Shown here: one piece after another, positions 16,938 to 25,896 of the stretch
Layout of the letters: each line of letters opens with the position of its first letter
Position numbering within the stretch: position 1 is the first letter of the stretch
Origin: a virus
Strand: one strand, 5' to 3'
IMG/VR virus record: IMGVR_UViG_3300025127_000067
Location: 1 to 47,309 of that record
Length of the DNA stretch: 47,309 nt
The notes under the pieces: generated by a model
What the model saw: only the letters and a program-made list of their open reading frames with translations
What the model was told of the DNA's origin: nothing
The model's database searches: none
Position numbers and translations under genes: made by a program

Positions 16938-16965
16938 CCCCCGATTGAAAAATCGGGGGTTTTTT
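16938..16965 (+). terminator. Rho-independent terminator after uvsX
   Basis: CCCCCGATT-GAAA-AATCGGGGG followed by six T. Perfect 9-bp stem with GAAA loop; it is immediately followed by the next promoter. Confidence 0.95.
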
Positions 16966-16967
16966 AT

Positions 16968-16996
16968 TTGACAAGAGTGAGGTATTAGGTTATATT
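16968..16996 (+). promoter_or_regulatory. Sigma70-like promoter for the nuclease/helicase unit
   Basis: TTGACA (16968-16973), 17-bp spacer ending AGGT, TATATT (16991-16996), then a short leader to ATG 17017. Directly follows a terminator, so it starts a new transcription unit. Confidence 0.85.
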
Positions 16997-17016
16997 AAAT
17001 AAACATCGGAGGAAAC

Positions 17017-17448
17017 ATGAGTTATAGAGATTCATCAAATCAATCAGGCGATATTAGTGAGTTAACAATACGCCTTGACTTAATTAAAAAAGGATATGTG
17101 GTTTTGGAGCCGTCTTCAAGAGATTGTGTGTACGATCTTGTTGTTGATATGGACGGTGACTTCCAAACAATGCAATGTAAAACTATGTGTAATAATAGTA
17201 TAACAAAGATTGTGGATAGATCAAATGAGGTTGTAAGTGCCAATGGAAAAGTCAGGAACTCTCTTGACTATGCGAAGCATGGTGTTAATTGGCTGGCTGG
17301 CCGCCGCAAAAAAGATGGTGAAATATTTTATTACAAGCTTGAAACATATTCTAAAATACCGGGAAAATCATTTAGTGTCCTTAAACATCCACAAGATGGC
17401 TTTCCAAACCGTACAGTCCCGAATAGACACACAAAGGGAGGTAAGTAA
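17017..17448 (+). CDS. PD-(D/E)XK family nuclease
   Basis: 143 aa, SD CGGAGGAAAC. Glu15 in GDISELTIRLDLIKKGY, then CVYDLVVD (Asp40) and FQTMQCKT (Gln53-x-Lys55) give the E...D-x(n)-Q-x-K active site layout of PD-(D/E)XK nucleases; the arrangement resembles the small PDDEXK_5 / resolvase-like group. The C-terminal half (WLAGRRKKDGEIFYYKL) carries basic residues for DNA contact. Possibly a Holliday-junction-type or repair nuclease acting with UvsX and FEN; that is inferred from neighbours. Its stop overlaps the start of the next gene by ATG/TAATG coupling at 17448. Confidence 0.65.
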   Translation: MSYRDSSNQSGDISELTIRLDLIKKGYVVLEPSSRDCVYDLVVDMDGDFQTMQCKTMCNNSITKIVDRSNEVVSANGKVRNSLDYAKHGVNWLAGRRKKDGEIFYYKLETYSKIPGKSFSVLKHPQDGFPNRTVPNRHTKGGK

Positions 17449-18431
17449 TGTTAAAAATTGAAGTTACAAAAAGCGAAAAAAAGAGAGTTCTAGTTATTGA
17501 TGCTCTTAATATGTTTCTACGCAGTTACACAATTATCCCAAGTATGAATCCACAGGGCTTGCCAAATGGCGGAACTATTGGCTTTATTAAGTCACTACAG
17601 CTTCTCTGTCGTGAATTTAGACCCGATGAGGTTGTAATTTGCTGGGATGGCCACGGAGGGTCTGAAAAGAAGCGTCAACTAAACAAAGAATATAAACAAG
17701 GTAGAAGACCTGTGCGTTTTAATCGTAGGATGATCGACTTACCAGAAGACGAGGTATATAAGAATCGCAGAGATCAGCAGCTACGATTACACGATTATTT
17801 AAATGATATGCCGGTAATCCAGCTTCAACAGGACTACGTTGAAGCGGATGATATAATATCATACATAAGTTCACACAAGAAGTACAAAGATTGGTATAAG
17901 ATCATAGTATCTTCAGACAAGGACTTTTTTCAGCTTTGTCATGACCCAGACACTTACATCTGGAGGCCGATTCAGAAGGAACTAATTAACGGCACTCAGT
18001 TAGTTTATAAGTATAAGGTCCACCCAATAAACTTTGCTCTCGTTAGGGCGATAGACGGAGATTCATCAGACAATCTTAAGGGTGTGCCAAGAATTGGTAT
18101 GAAGACGATGGTAAAGCATTTTCCCTACTTGGAGAACGAAAGGCAAGTTGATATGTTTGAAATCCTAACACAGTGTTCAATGCAGCAAAAGAAAAAAGCA
18201 GTACATAAAAAGTTGCTAGAACATAAAGATTTGATTATTAGTAACTATAAGATTATGCAATTGTATGAGCCAAGTATTTCTCACCAAGGTAAGAAAAAAA
18301 TTGACTTTATATTGGACAACTTTAACCCCTTGTTTAATAAGATTAATATTACCAAAATGCTAATGAAAGACGGACAGGGATCATTAAATTTAACAGCCCT
18401 ATGGGTTGCTTTTAAAAAATTAACACAGTAG
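17448..18431 (+). CDS. 5'-3' exonuclease / flap endonuclease (FEN, T4 RNase H-like)
   Basis: 327 aa. FEN superfamily motifs: VLVIDALNMFLRS (metal-binding Asp), VICWDGHGG, KEYKQGRRPVR, DYVEADDIISYI, IVSSDKDFFQL and GDSSDNLKGVPRIGMKT (helix-hairpin-helix). These acidic residues bind two metal ions. It likely removes RNA primers and flaps on the lagging strand, as T4 RNase H does. SD GGAGG lies before ATG 17448, which overlaps the preceding stop. Next is the replicative helicase. Confidence 0.9.
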   Translation: MLKIEVTKSEKKRVLVIDALNMFLRSYTIIPSMNPQGLPNGGTIGFIKSLQLLCREFRPDEVVICWDGHGGSEKKRQLNKEYKQGRRPVRFNRRMIDLPEDEVYKNRRDQQLRLHDYLNDMPVIQLQQDYVEADDIISYISSHKKYKDWYKIIVSSDKDFFQLCHDPDTYIWRPIQKELINGTQLVYKYKVHPINFALVRAIDGDSSDNLKGVPRIGMKTMVKHFPYLENERQVDMFEILTQCSMQQKKKAVHKKLLEHKDLIISNYKIMQLYEPSISHQGKKKIDFILDNFNPLFNKINITKMLMKDGQGSLNLTALWVAFKKLTQ

Positions 18432-18452
18432 TTATAACACTCGGAGGATAAT

Positions 18453-19817
18453 ATGGAAACGAAACAAGAGACATTCCAAAAGTTTGGCAAGTCTTTTCAA
18501 GAGAATTTGTGTCACTTAATGTTACAAGACAGAACATTTTGTGATCAAATATCTGAAGTACTTGATACTGAATTTTTGCAATACGAACACTTAAAAGTCT
18601 TTACCAAGCTTCTGCTTGATTACAGATCAAAATATAGACAACATCCAAGCTATGAAATAATGGCCACTAAAATTACTTCTGGATTAGATTCATATACCGA
18701 TGCATTAAAGAAGCAGATAAGAATGTTTTATTCTAGAGTCATTAATAAAGATGAGATTGAAGGCAGCGAATTCATTAAAGAAAATGCGATAGACTTTTGT
18801 CGTAAACAGGTTCTCAAAAAAGCAATGCTACAGTCAGTTAGGCTATTAAAGTCTTCTTCCTTTGAACAAATACAAAAGGTTATTGAAGATGCAATGAAAC
18901 TGGGAACTAACGTTGACTTTGGTCACGATTACCACATGGATATTGATGACCGATTTCGCATTAAGGCTAGAGACCCAATTACGACTGGTTGGCAACGTTT
19001 AGATGAAATCTGCCAAGGAGGCCTTGGTAAATCAGAGCTTGGTGTTGCTATCGCACCGACAGGTGCTGGAAAGTCAATGCTAATGGTTCACCTTGGTGCC
19101 ACAGCACTGAAAGAAGGCAAAACTGTTGTATATTATACTTTGGAACTAGCCGACACTGTTGTTGGTCAGCGATTTGATTCCTGCATAACTGGTGTCAAAC
19201 TCAACGATCTTCTACGTAATAAATTTAATATTGTTGAGAAAGTAAAAGACATAAAAGGACACCTAATTATAAAAGAATATCCAACAAAATCAGCAAGCAC
19301 TCAAACACTTAAAAGCCATATCGAACGCCTAAGAAAGCGCGGTATAAACCCAGACATGATTATTGTAGACTACGCTGATTTGTTGAAGCCAGTCAAGGCT
19401 TATGGTGAAAAACGACATGATTTAGAGGGCATTTATGAAGAACTTAGATCAATTGCACAAACATATGAATGTCCGGTCTGGACATGTTCCCAGACCAATA
19501 GAGGTGGTTTAAATGCAGAAGTTATTACAATGGAGTCTATCTCTGAAGCGTTCAACAAGTGCTTTGTTGCGGACTTTATATTCTCGCTATCAAGAACGGC
19601 GCAGGATAAACAAGCTAATACAGGAAGATTTTTTGTCGCTAAGAACAGAAACGGACCAGACGGATTGGTATTCCCATTATTTATGGATACTGCAAATGTA
19701 TCGATAAAAGTACTAGATAAAACAGACGATGTGGAAGAAAGGCCACAACAATCTACACAAAACACAATGTCTTACTTAAAGACAAAATACGCTGAAACAA
19801 GACAAACTAGGAGATAA
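18453..19817 (+). CDS. Replicative DNA helicase, DnaB/gp41 family
   Basis: 454 aa, SD CGGAGGA. The N-terminal about 165 residues are helical. The RecA-like core has Walker A APTGAGKS (about residues 201-208), VVYYTLEL, Walker B MIIVDYADLL (about 302) and WTCSQTNRGG, all as in DnaB/gp41 helicases. It unwinds the fork as a hexamer moving 5'-3'. No primase gene is visible in the window. Forms a unit with the FEN and nuclease genes upstream. Confidence 0.93.
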   Translation: METKQETFQKFGKSFQENLCHLMLQDRTFCDQISEVLDTEFLQYEHLKVFTKLLLDYRSKYRQHPSYEIMATKITSGLDSYTDALKKQIRMFYSRVINKDEIEGSEFIKENAIDFCRKQVLKKAMLQSVRLLKSSSFEQIQKVIEDAMKLGTNVDFGHDYHMDIDDRFRIKARDPITTGWQRLDEICQGGLGKSELGVAIAPTGAGKSMLMVHLGATALKEGKTVVYYTLELADTVVGQRFDSCITGVKLNDLLRNKFNIVEKVKDIKGHLIIKEYPTKSASTQTLKSHIERLRKRGINPDMIIVDYADLLKPVKAYGEKRHDLEGIYEELRSIAQTYECPVWTCSQTNRGGLNAEVITMESISEAFNKCFVADFIFSLSRTAQDKQANTGRFFVAKNRNGPDGLVFPLFMDTANVSIKVLDKTDDVEERPQQSTQNTMSYLKTKYAETRQTRR

Positions 19818-19821
19818 TTTA

Positions 19822-21684
19822 ATGAACAAAGTCGAGAATAAAATTCTATCGGATATAACAGTCCATATGAAGTATGCTAGGTTTTTACCTGAGAAGAACC
19901 GTAGAGAAAGCTGGGATGAACTGGTGACAAGAAATATGGATATGCATATTAAAAAGTTTCCACACTTAAAACATGAAATTGAAAATGCGTATAAATTTGT
20001 GTATGATAAAAAAGTTTTGCCTTCAATGCGTTCAATGCAATTTGCTGGTAAGCCTATTGACATTAGCCCTAATCGTATTTTTAATTGTGCCTATGCTCCT
20101 ATTGACGATCTGCGTGTTTTTGGTGAAATAATGTTTCTTTTACTTGGGGGAACTGGTGTGGGATTTTCAGTCCAGCGCCATCATGTTGAAAGATTACCAT
20201 CAATTTTAAAACCGAATAAAAAAAGAACTAGAAGATTTTTAATTGGAGATTCAATTGAAGGCTGGTCTGATGCGGTAACAGCACTAATCAAATCTTATTT
20301 CAAAGGCACTTCTCACTTGAGATTTGATTATTCAGACATAAGAGCAAAAGGGGAAAGGCTTGTCACGAGTGGTGGCAAAGCTCCCGGACCACAACCACTA
20401 AGAGAGTGTCTGGTAAAAATAGAGGGTATTTTAGATGCAAAAGAAAATTCAGAAAGGCTATCAACGATTGAAGTCCATGATATCGTATGCCATGTCGCAG
20501 ATGCCGTATTGGCAGGTGGAATTCGCCGCGCTGCTCTTATTTCTTTGTTTAGTATTGATGACGAACAAATGCTAGCAGCCAAAGCCGGTAACTGGTGGGA
20601 GAAAAATCCACAGCGTGGGAGAGCTAACAATTCTGCTGTCATCATGAGACACAGAATAGACAAAGAAACTTTTTTAAAATTATGGGAGAGAATCAAAGAA
20701 TCAGGCTCAGGAGAGCCGGGTATATATCTCACAAACGATAAGGAATACGGTTGTAATCCATGCTGTGAGATTGCCTTGCGACCATTTCAGTTCTGTAATT
20801 TAACCGAAGTAAATGTTAGTGACTTGGAATCCCAAGAAGACTATGAGGCAAGATCAAGAGCGGCTTCTTTCATCGGGACACTACAGGCTTCGTATACAGA
20901 CTTTCACTATCTTCGCCCTGTCTGGCAGAGAAACACAGAAAAAGATTATTTAATAGGTGTTTCCATGACAGGAATAGCATCAGGAATTGCTACCTCGCTA
21001 GATATGAAAAAAGCAGCCAAGGTTGTAAGATCAGAAAACGAAAGAGTTGCATCATTAATTGGTATAAAACCAGCAGCAAGGTGCACCACAACAAAGCCAG
21101 CAGGCACTACATCATTAGTTTTGGGTACATCAAGTGGTATTCATGCATGGCACAATGACTATTACATACGCAGATTGCGAGTTGGTAAGAATGAAGCAAT
21201 TTATAGCTATTTGTCTAAAAATCATCCAGAGCTAATTGAGGATGAGTATTTTAGACCGCATGATACAGCAGTGATCTCTGTTCCTCAATCTGCACCTCTG
21301 GCGGCCATAACCCGCTCAGAAACAGCCTTAAATCTATTGAATAGGGTAAAGTGTGTCCACAGGGATTGGGTTAGCATAGGACACCGTAGCGGCCAGAATA
21401 CAAACAATGTATCAGCAACAATAAATATTAAAGAGCATGAATGGAAAGAAGTAGGTGATTGGATGTGGGAGAATAGAAAATTTTACAATGGTCTTGCTAT
21501 TTTGCCTCATGACGGTGGAACTTACAAGCAAGCACCATTTGAAGACTGCTCGAAAGAGACTTATGAGAATATGCTAACCAGTTTAGCAGAAATTGACTTG
21601 ACAAAGGTCATAGAAACAGAAGATGAAACAGACCTTAAAGGCGAAATAGCATGTGCTGGTGGCGCATGTGAAATAACATTCTAA
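19822..21684 (+). CDS. nrdJ: Adenosylcobalamin-dependent (class II) ribonucleotide reductase, monomeric
   Basis: 620 aa. RIFNCAYAPIDD carries the first redox Cys; NPCCEIALRPFQFC gives Cys-x-Glu and a second Cys 11 residues later, the spacing of C408/E410/C419 in Lactobacillus leichmannii RTPR; the C-terminus ACAGGACEITF holds the shuttle Cys pair. LLGGTGVGFSVQ and TTTKPAGTTSLVLGTSSGIH are further RNR motifs. No small (beta) subunit gene is present, as expected for class II, which makes its radical from vitamin B12. It reduces ribonucleotides to dNTP precursors; thioredoxin or glutaredoxin encoded here can re-reduce it. NPCCEI has Cys where many relatives have Gly. Confidence 0.92.
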   Translation: MNKVENKILSDITVHMKYARFLPEKNRRESWDELVTRNMDMHIKKFPHLKHEIENAYKFVYDKKVLPSMRSMQFAGKPIDISPNRIFNCAYAPIDDLRVFGEIMFLLLGGTGVGFSVQRHHVERLPSILKPNKKRTRRFLIGDSIEGWSDAVTALIKSYFKGTSHLRFDYSDIRAKGERLVTSGGKAPGPQPLRECLVKIEGILDAKENSERLSTIEVHDIVCHVADAVLAGGIRRAALISLFSIDDEQMLAAKAGNWWEKNPQRGRANNSAVIMRHRIDKETFLKLWERIKESGSGEPGIYLTNDKEYGCNPCCEIALRPFQFCNLTEVNVSDLESQEDYEARSRAASFIGTLQASYTDFHYLRPVWQRNTEKDYLIGVSMTGIASGIATSLDMKKAAKVVRSENERVASLIGIKPAARCTTTKPAGTTSLVLGTSSGIHAWHNDYYIRRLRVGKNEAIYSYLSKNHPELIEDEYFRPHDTAVISVPQSAPLAAITRSETALNLLNRVKCVHRDWVSIGHRSGQNTNNVSATINIKEHEWKEVGDWMWENRKFYNGLAILPHDGGTYKQAPFEDCSKETYENMLTSLAEIDLTKVIETEDETDLKGEIACAGGACEITF

Positions 21685-21696
21685 CATGGAGGGAAA

Positions 21697-21990
21697 ATGA
21701 ATTTTAAGCCATTTAATCGTTATATTTGGGTTAACCCAATTGAAGAAGAAGAGGAAGAACAAAATGTAGCTATTGTGCTACCAGATAATTATAAGAAGCA
21801 GCCGTCTGTATATTTGATGTGTGAGGTGAAACAAGTTTCTGATGAATGCAAATTTCATCATCAACTCAAGAGTGGTGACAAAATAATTATTGAGAGAAGG
21901 ATGCTGTGTTCTATTGACATAACAGAAAAACCGGTCTATTTAGTATTGGAAAATTATGTTTATGGGAGAATAACAGATGAAAATAACTAA
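21697..21990 (+). CDS. GroES-like co-chaperonin
   Basis: 97 aa, SD ATGGAGGG. FNRYIWVNPIEEEEEEQN resembles the GroES start (..DRVLVKP.E.EE), followed by the mobile-loop-like tripeptide IVL in VAIVLPD (residues 26-28), which in GroES contacts GroEL, then LKSGDKIIIERR (GroES: VKVGD.V...) and YLVLENYVYGRI (GroES: ..il.e.dilA.i). Length equals GroES (97 aa). It is probably the co-chaperonin partner of the phage GroEL encoded 16 kb away at 37592, similar in concept to T4 gp31. The family call rests on fold-level motif order, so moderate confidence. Confidence 0.68.
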   Translation: MNFKPFNRYIWVNPIEEEEEEQNVAIVLPDNYKKQPSVYLMCEVKQVSDECKFHHQLKSGDKIIIERRMLCSIDITEKPVYLVLENYVYGRITDENN

Positions 21991-22651
21991 AGAATTACTA
22001 AAGAACTTAATAAATGAAGCGATAAGAGAAAATTCTATGATACTTTCTGAAGTAGAGGTACAGCTTTCGTTAGACGATGTGATGAAGGCATTAAATGACC
22101 CTTCTCCAAGGGCGCCACTGCAAAGAATTGGTATCATGACAGCCGAAAATCCAAGAGGTATGGCTAGTGATACGCAATCGAACATGGCAGCACTTGATGA
22201 CTTTAAAAAGACTTTAGATGCAAAAGGTTTAGAGTATGTTGTAATGGGCGGTAAATACGGCAGCCCTGAGAACAGCCTTTTGATTCTTAACCCCAATAAG
22301 CAAGATGTTATATCCTTCGGTAAAAAATACGGACAGGCGGCAGTTATATTTGGACAAAGACTTATGCGTAATTATAGAGAAGGGCAGCGTTCAAATTACT
22401 TTAGGATAGACTATTATCAAACAGAACCTGATGGTGATGAAGAGCCTGCCTACGGCCCGCAAGAGTACTATCTAATTGATTCTCGGGACATGGTTGTCAC
22501 CGATGACACAAGAACAGATTATTACAGCGAGATAGGTGGAAAGAAATTTTACATACCATTTTTCTCTAGTGATCCTTCTCAAGAAATGGGAGATGAGCCG
22601 GGAGCACAAGCAGCAGACCGCGGATCAGAACTAAGATCTTATCAGAGGTAA
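21977..22651 (+). CDS. DUF3293-like protein with MKIT-type N-terminal leader
   Basis: 224 aa, overlapping the GroES-like stop by 14 bp, SD GGGAGAA. The core GIMTAENPRGMASDTQSN, then a Gly/Tyr segment (YVVMGGKYGSPENSLLIL) and YGQAAVIFG match the DUF3293 pattern (TA.NP......N.......G...E.s.......gQ.Av.). Function of DUF3293 is unknown to me. The N-terminus MKITKELLKNLINEAIRE is nearly repeated in the protein at 36020 and may be a removable or targeting leader. The C-terminus is acidic and Ala/Gly-rich. Confidence 0.6.
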   Translation: MKITKELLKNLINEAIRENSMILSEVEVQLSLDDVMKALNDPSPRAPLQRIGIMTAENPRGMASDTQSNMAALDDFKKTLDAKGLEYVVMGGKYGSPENSLLILNPNKQDVISFGKKYGQAAVIFGQRLMRNYREGQRSNYFRIDYYQTEPDGDEEPAYGPQEYYLIDSRDMVVTDDTRTDYYSEIGGKKFYIPFFSSDPSQEMGDEPGAQAADRGSELRSYQR

Positions 22652-22654
22652 GCC

Positions 22655-23383
22655 GTGGATAAATATGAAAAAAGTATTATTCTATATGACGATGGGATTG
22701 GTTCGGTACATTATGTTGATCACATGGGCAGCGACCTTACCGTTGTCAATAGCGCTAGGGTCAGCTTTGGTGTCAATAAGTCTGATTTGGATGGGCGCGA
22801 TAGAAAGCTCATCAACTATCTTATCAGACACCGGCACACTTCTACTCTGGAGCATAATAGTGTTACCTTTAAATTTGTTGTCCCTCTTTATGTGCGTTCT
22901 CAGCATCATCGTCATAGAACGTGGTCCTATAATGAAATTTCTAGAAGATATACAGATAAAGATCTCAGATTTTATGAACCCAGTGGATTTAGGACTCAGC
23001 ATAAATCAAACAGACAAGCCTCCAACGAAAACGAGATAATAAATCCCACTTTTGGCAGATATAATACGGGCTTGGTGCCTGTATCTTACCCAAAAGCAAC
23101 AGAGGTTATTCATGAGCACCATACTAACAGTTTGAGACTATTTAACAAACTAATAGAAAATGGTGTTTGCAGAGAGCAAGCAAGAGGCGTATTACCACAA
23201 AATTTATATACAGAGTATTATGGAACTGTTAATTTAAACAATCTTCTTAAGTTTATTAGCTTGCGGACTCATGAAGGGGCACAATGGGAGATTCAAAAGG
23301 TCGCAGAGGCTTGTTTGGAAATTGCTACTGACCTGTGGCCAGTCACAGTACAATCTTATAGGAAACTGCGAGGTGAATCATAA
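22655..23383 (+). CDS. thyX: Flavin-dependent thymidylate synthase
   Basis: 242 aa from GTG 22655 (SD AGAGG at 22645). Carries the ThyX signature RHRTWSYNEISRRY (RHR-x7-S), preceded by YVDHMGSDLTVVNSARVSFG and LIRHRHTSTLEHN, and followed by REQARGVLPQNLYTEYY. It methylates dUMP to dTMP with folate and FADH2. With RNR and dUTPase it completes phage thymidine nucleotide supply. The last 11 bp overlap the next gene. Confidence 0.96.
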   Translation: MDKYEKSIILYDDGIGSVHYVDHMGSDLTVVNSARVSFGVNKSDLDGRDRKLINYLIRHRHTSTLEHNSVTFKFVVPLYVRSQHHRHRTWSYNEISRRYTDKDLRFYEPSGFRTQHKSNRQASNENEIINPTFGRYNTGLVPVSYPKATEVIHEHHTNSLRLFNKLIENGVCREQARGVLPQNLYTEYYGTVNLNNLLKFISLRTHEGAQWEIQKVAEACLEIATDLWPVTVQSYRKLRGES

Positions 23384-23654
23384 GTTTAAAGTTGGAGATT
23401 TGGTTGAGCTAAGTGACTTCGGGCAGACAGTAGCAGGTGATCCGGGTAACGAGTATGCTGTAATTATAAAAGGGCCTTACTCATTTGGATTCCCTGTTGA
23501 TGACTCACCCGAAGGCTTCCATATTGCTTATGATATAATGATTGGAGACGAACTAATTAAAAGAGTACCAAGTATTTTTTTGTTAAGGATGGACAAAGAT
23601 GAAGAAAATAATGACAGAGTGGAAAAGGTGGTTATTCGAGACCGCCCCGACTGA
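23373..23654 (+). CDS. Small SH3/KOW-like protein (GDLV family)
   Basis: 93 aa from GTG 23373, a start inside the thyX end and close to GCGAGG; the longer frame upstream runs within thyX and is not needed. HKFKVGDLVELSDFG, EYAVIIKGPYS and IPSIFL-like strands suggest a small beta-barrel of the kind seen in KOW/SH3-like phage proteins. One of about 13 such small proteins in this window. Function unknown. Confidence 0.6.
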   Translation: MNHKFKVGDLVELSDFGQTVAGDPGNEYAVIIKGPYSFGFPVDDSPEGFHIAYDIMIGDELIKRVPSIFLLRMDKDEENNDRVEKVVIRDRPD

Positions 23655-24216
23655 AAAAGACTTATCGCAACAACCAAAGCCCGAAGGGGCTAGCGCACAC
23701 CACAGAGCACTACCAGACTTTTATAGAGGATCATTTATAAATGGCCTTAAAGTAGGTTTGAAAAATTATTTCACTAATGGCAACGTTGTGACTTTGAGCA
23801 AATTCTTTCAAGAAGTAAATAACTCTGAAGACCCGAGACTAAAACCTCAAGTTGCCAAGATGTTAATTAGTTTACACTACCTGTACAAAAACAAAGATAG
23901 ATATGGTGGCTTATATAATGTTAATCCCGGTACGATACACGCCCCCGGTGCTCAAGGTGGTTTTATATTCGATGCACAGCCAATTATAAAGCAAAACGAC
24001 CCAGCTAAAGCTGTCGAGCCAATTGTAAAAATGTTAGGAAACACAAAGATCGTGAAAGACTACTTCAGGTCCGGTAAAGTTCCGCCCTCAACTGAAATGG
24101 ATTATGTGCTAAACAATCTTATTTCACCTCCTCCCGCTAGTGAAAAAAGACCACGCCTCAGCAGAATGGCAGCAAATATATCAAGTTTTTACAAAAATCC
24201 ACCAAAAGAGGAATAG
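23599..24216 (+). CDS. Phage protein of unknown function with WKRWLFE leader
   Basis: 205 aa; AAGGA lies about 9 nt before ATG 23599, and ATG 23611 is an alternative start. Overlaps the previous gene by 56 bp. The N-terminus MTEWKRWLFET is like the short amphipathic 'W+.(F/L).E' leader of many phage head-associated proteins. The remainder has helical segments and a Gly/Pro-rich loop (NPGTIHAPGAQGGFIFDAQP). No family recognised. Confidence 0.6.
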   Translation: MKKIMTEWKRWLFETAPTEKDLSQQPKPEGASAHHRALPDFYRGSFINGLKVGLKNYFTNGNVVTLSKFFQEVNNSEDPRLKPQVAKMLISLHYLYKNKDRYGGLYNVNPGTIHAPGAQGGFIFDAQPIIKQNDPAKAVEPIVKMLGNTKIVKDYFRSGKVPPSTEMDYVLNNLISPPPASEKRPRLSRMAANISSFYKNPPKEE

Positions 24217-25059
24217 ATGCTAACAGAATATCGTTTTCACAAACTAAATGTCGGCGGCTCAATTGAGTGTTTACTACACTCTTTCATAAACGATGAACAA
24301 GTGCTGCTTCTTAATCCAATTTATCCTTTTGAATTAGAGGAGATGCCCTATCAAGAAAGCTTAAAATTTTTAGGGTATGATAATAAAAGAGCGATAAAGA
24401 AATCAGAGATGTGGGATCGTCTGGCGTTTCTGCTGTCTATGTCAGGGCAAATAGTTTTTCCGAATATAATAAAGACTTTTAGGAATGATATCAACAGATT
24501 TATTCTTGTTACTGAATTTAACAAAAGAATATCAATTGTTGCAGATGAAGTGAGCACTTGGGAAGAGACGATTGATGATTATGTTAATGTATATGATTGG
24601 TTTCATGTTAGGTCTGGAAACAATCACTCTTTCTCTAAGTTAGAAGATCCGAAATATAATTTTGTTCACACTCTACATTTTTATCCATCAAATCGAATAG
24701 GTGCTAACGGAATGACAAAGGATGCTTGCGCCGAGTCAAGACTGCTAGTAAACGAAACTACAGAGCCGGATTTTACTGAAGGTATTGCAAGGCTGAAAGT
24801 TTTAAAAATGATGAGTGATAACGGCATAAGAGGACAGTCCAATGGGTACTCAAAATACGGTAAACAATTGCATTATGCTGTGAAGATAGAGCACACTCAT
24901 AGAGAAATTGTGCATGACTACCAACCATTAAGGACAATAGATGAGATATTACATGATGAAAGGCAGGAAGGTAAAGCATGGGAATTAGCGAAAAAGCTTT
25001 TTCGTCACAAGCAAATTTCCATCTTGCAGGGATCATACCGGTTGCCGGCCAACCTCTAG
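24217..25059 (+). CDS. Phage protein of unknown function, paired with nucleotidyltransferase-like gene
   Basis: 280 aa, directly abutting the previous stop; SD AAAGAGG. Begins YRFHKLNVGGSIECLLHSF and contains EMWDRLAFLLSMSGQIVFP, a pattern I associate with uncharacterised proteins of large marine myoviruses. The DACAESRLLVNETTEPDF segment could be a substrate site, but no enzyme motif is certain. The next gene starts 82 bp before this one ends, so the two are probably co-translated and functionally linked. Confidence 0.6.
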   Translation: MLTEYRFHKLNVGGSIECLLHSFINDEQVLLLNPIYPFELEEMPYQESLKFLGYDNKRAIKKSEMWDRLAFLLSMSGQIVFPNIIKTFRNDINRFILVTEFNKRISIVADEVSTWEETIDDYVNVYDWFHVRSGNNHSFSKLEDPKYNFVHTLHFYPSNRIGANGMTKDACAESRLLVNETTEPDFTEGIARLKVLKMMSDNGIRGQSNGYSKYGKQLHYAVKIEHTHREIVHDYQPLRTIDEILHDERQEGKAWELAKKLFRHKQISILQGSYRLPANL

Positions 25060-25889
25060 AGTTTGGGATGCCATATCCTGATTGCTTGTTACCAATAGCA
25101 CCAGATTACACAATGATAGAAGCAGCCGTGGTTGAGGCTGCTTTTGCTGGTTGTGATACAATATGGGTCGTTTGTAATGATGACATTGCTCCAATGGTTA
25201 GGTATAGGGTAGGAGACTTTATACAAGACCCAGTGCATTTCTATAATAAATTCGATCCAAAGCCTAGTCTTCGCAGGAAGAGAATACCAATATTCTGGGT
25301 TCCAGTACATGCCAAAGACAGGTATAAAAGAGACTGCTTATCATGGTCTGTTCTGCACGGTGCGATAGCTAGCCTTAAGGTCGCCAGCCAATTATCTAAA
25401 TGGCTAATACCAGAAAAGTATTATGTATCTTTCCCGTATGGAATCATAGATCCTAGGGACCTAAGAAAGGTTCGAAGGAAGATAAGAAGTAAAAACAATT
25501 TTTATTTATCTACGAGTGGAAAAACTGTTCAAGACAATCTCCATATTAGCTTTACGTTTGGTAAAGACGAATTCATCAAGTATAGGCGCAACGTAAGGAA
25601 AGGCACTGGTAAATACACTAGTGAGGTAAAAGATGAGCGGGGACTACCTAGATCAAAGTTACCCTTGGAACAGCGGTGGTCTGCAAGATTCTTTGATCTA
25701 AAGGATGTTTTTTATGGTGTTGATACATCTAATTCATATTTTCATGAGACTGAATCTTTTTATAACTTATGTAATTGGGAGGACTACAGAAATTATATGG
25801 CCTCAGACCTCGCGAGGGACACACAGAGGCCCACAAAAGAATTATTCGCTTACAGAGAGTTTAATAGGATTGCTCAAGATCTAGACTAA
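24978..25889 (+). CDS. Nucleotidyltransferase / GT-A-like protein
   Basis: 303 aa, SD AGGAAGG before ATG 24978; overlaps the previous gene by 82 bp. HLAGIIPVAGQPLEFGMPYP followed by LLPIAPDYTMIEAAVVEAAF and AGCDTIWVVCNDD matches the start of sugar-phosphate nucleotidyltransferases (aiIpAaG....lP..l.pi...ti.e.av..a..aGi..I.vv). However, the usual G-x-G-x-R loop is changed to VAGQPLEF, so catalysis is uncertain. It could modify phage DNA, glycans or lipids. A GT-A glycosyltransferase is the main alternative. The C-terminal half is not recognised. Confidence 0.55.
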   Translation: MGISEKAFSSQANFHLAGIIPVAGQPLEFGMPYPDCLLPIAPDYTMIEAAVVEAAFAGCDTIWVVCNDDIAPMVRYRVGDFIQDPVHFYNKFDPKPSLRRKRIPIFWVPVHAKDRYKRDCLSWSVLHGAIASLKVASQLSKWLIPEKYYVSFPYGIIDPRDLRKVRRKIRSKNNFYLSTSGKTVQDNLHISFTFGKDEFIKYRRNVRKGTGKYTSEVKDERGLPRSKLPLEQRWSARFFDLKDVFYGVDTSNSYFHETESFYNLCNWEDYRNYMASDLARDTQRPTKELFAYREFNRIAQDLD

Positions 25890-25896
25890 TTATAAT

